Of a stretch of DNA of 64,000 bases, positions 63,648 to 64,000 are shown piece by piece. Position 1 is the stretch's first letter. Each line of letters starts with the position of its first letter. The notes beneath the pieces were generated by a model, which was not told where the DNA came from, did no database searches, and saw only the letters and a program-made list of their open reading frames with translations. Origin of the DNA: Rhodococcus sp. ABRD24 (GTDB lineage Bacteria; Actinomycetota; Actinomycetes; Mycobacteriales; Mycobacteriaceae); the NCBI RefSeq assembly GCF_004328705.1, contig NZ_CP035319.1, positions 558,001-622,000 on the forward strand. The letters run 5' to 3'. The translations under genes were made by a program, and so were the position numbers.

Positions 63648-64000
63648 CTAGGCGCCTAGCAAGCGCTGCGCGAGGTAGCCCTCGACCTGGTCGAGAGCGA
63701 CGCGTTCCTGCGCCATGGTGTCGCGCTCACGGACGGTGACCGCGTGGTCGTCGAGGGTGTCGAAGTCGACAGTGATGCAGAAGGGGGTACCGATCTCGTC
63801 CTGACGGCGGTAGCGACGGCCGATGGCGCCGGCGTCGTCGAACTCGATGTTCCAGTGCTGACGCAGCGTGGTCGCGAGATCCTTCGCCTTGGGCGAGAGG
63901 TCGGCGTTGCGGCTCAGCGGCAGCACCGCGGCCTTGACCGGCGCCAGGCGACGATCCAGGCGGAGCACGGTGCGGGTGTCGACGCCGCCCTTGGCATTGG
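63648..64000 (-). CDS. glyS: Glycyl-tRNA synthetase, C-terminal part (partial)
   Basis: The last 117 or so residues of a class II homodimeric glycyl-tRNA synthetase: [20 protein letters not shown] then [40 protein letters not shown] and [20 protein letters not shown]. This is the anticodon-binding domain. The frame continues past the right edge ([10 protein letters not shown]). The stop is TAG at 63648-63650. Confidence 0.93.
   Translation of the reverse strand, partial: NAKGGVDTRTVLRLDRRLAPVKAAVLPLSRNADLSPKAKDLATTLRQHWNIEFDDAGAIGRRYRRQDEIGTPFCITVDFDTLDDHAVTVRERDTMAQERVALDQVEGYLAQRLLGA

Overview
The window is high-GC actinobacterial chromosome. Gene content and order point to Mycobacteriales, most likely Rhodococcus/Prescottella. 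The evidence is a mycolate-type FAS-II operon (fabD-acpM-kasA-accD6), GTG/TTG starts, and long blocks in the same order as Mycobacterium tuberculosis Rv2221c-Rv2247 and Rv2342-Rv2345. The assignment is inferred from gene order and protein sequence; no 16S rRNA is present.

Layout. 1-7.2 kb: glnE (partial), glnA2, a Hip1-like lipoprotein peptidase, panB, a small lipoprotein, proline iminopeptidase and a CHAD protein. 7.2-11 kb: small ORFs, RNase P RNA, a DUF1697 protein, a dicarboxylate/amino-acid symporter and a DUF4383 membrane protein. 11-18.5 kb: RNase H/phosphatase, a zinc-ribbon coiled-coil protein, a NIF3-like protein, cobC, then ptkA-like HAD, ptpA, SURF1 and cobD. 18.5-27.4 kb: a PadR remnant, a cobalamin riboswitch and metE, a crotonase remnant, and the methylcitrate-cycle operon prpDBC with divergent prpR and a TTTGCAAA operator. 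27.6-32.3 kb: a VIT1/CCC1 transporter, ahpC-ahpF behind OxyR-like sites, tRNA-Val, ahpE and a DUF3052 gene. 32.7-41.2 kb: aceE, a PucR/MabR-type regulator with a TTTTGT-N9-ACAAAA operator, and the FAS-II operon without kasB. 41.3-45.8 kb: a secreted protein, a DUF3145 protein, a serine hydrolase, an NDMA-dependent alcohol dehydrogenase with a KstR-like motif, and an Imm5-like immunity protein.

45.85-55.59 kb is the most interesting part: a compact element of about 9.7 kb integrated in a CAT-anticodon tRNA gene and bounded by a perfect 40-bp direct repeat (att sites). It carries a tyrosine integrase, an XRE repressor, an excisionase-like HTH protein, a candidate replication initiator next to an iteron array with a consensus DnaA box, several tiny ORFs, and a head-morphogenesis set (Mu gpI-like protease, decoration protein, HK97-type major capsid protein, separate scaffold-like protein). 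I see no portal, terminase, tail or lysis gene. It looks like a capsid-encoding phage satellite (PICI-like), or a strongly reduced prophage, with one unrecognised 392-residue cargo gene at the end away from the integrase.

55.6-64 kb: the target tRNA, a DnaQ-like exonuclease, two small membrane proteins, tRNA-Asn, a small conserved protein, dnaG, dgt, a DUF218 protein, a TPM-domain protein and the 3' end of glyS.

Functional themes. Propionyl-CoA disposal (prpDBC/prpR), sterol/lipid-linked control (KstR-like site, NDMA-ADH), mycolate precursor synthesis (accD6, kasA, acpM, fabD under MabR) and peroxide defence (ahpCF, ahpE) fit a lipid-catabolising, mycolic-acid-bearing actinomycete. The B12-riboswitch-controlled metE sits near two cobalamin biosynthesis genes.
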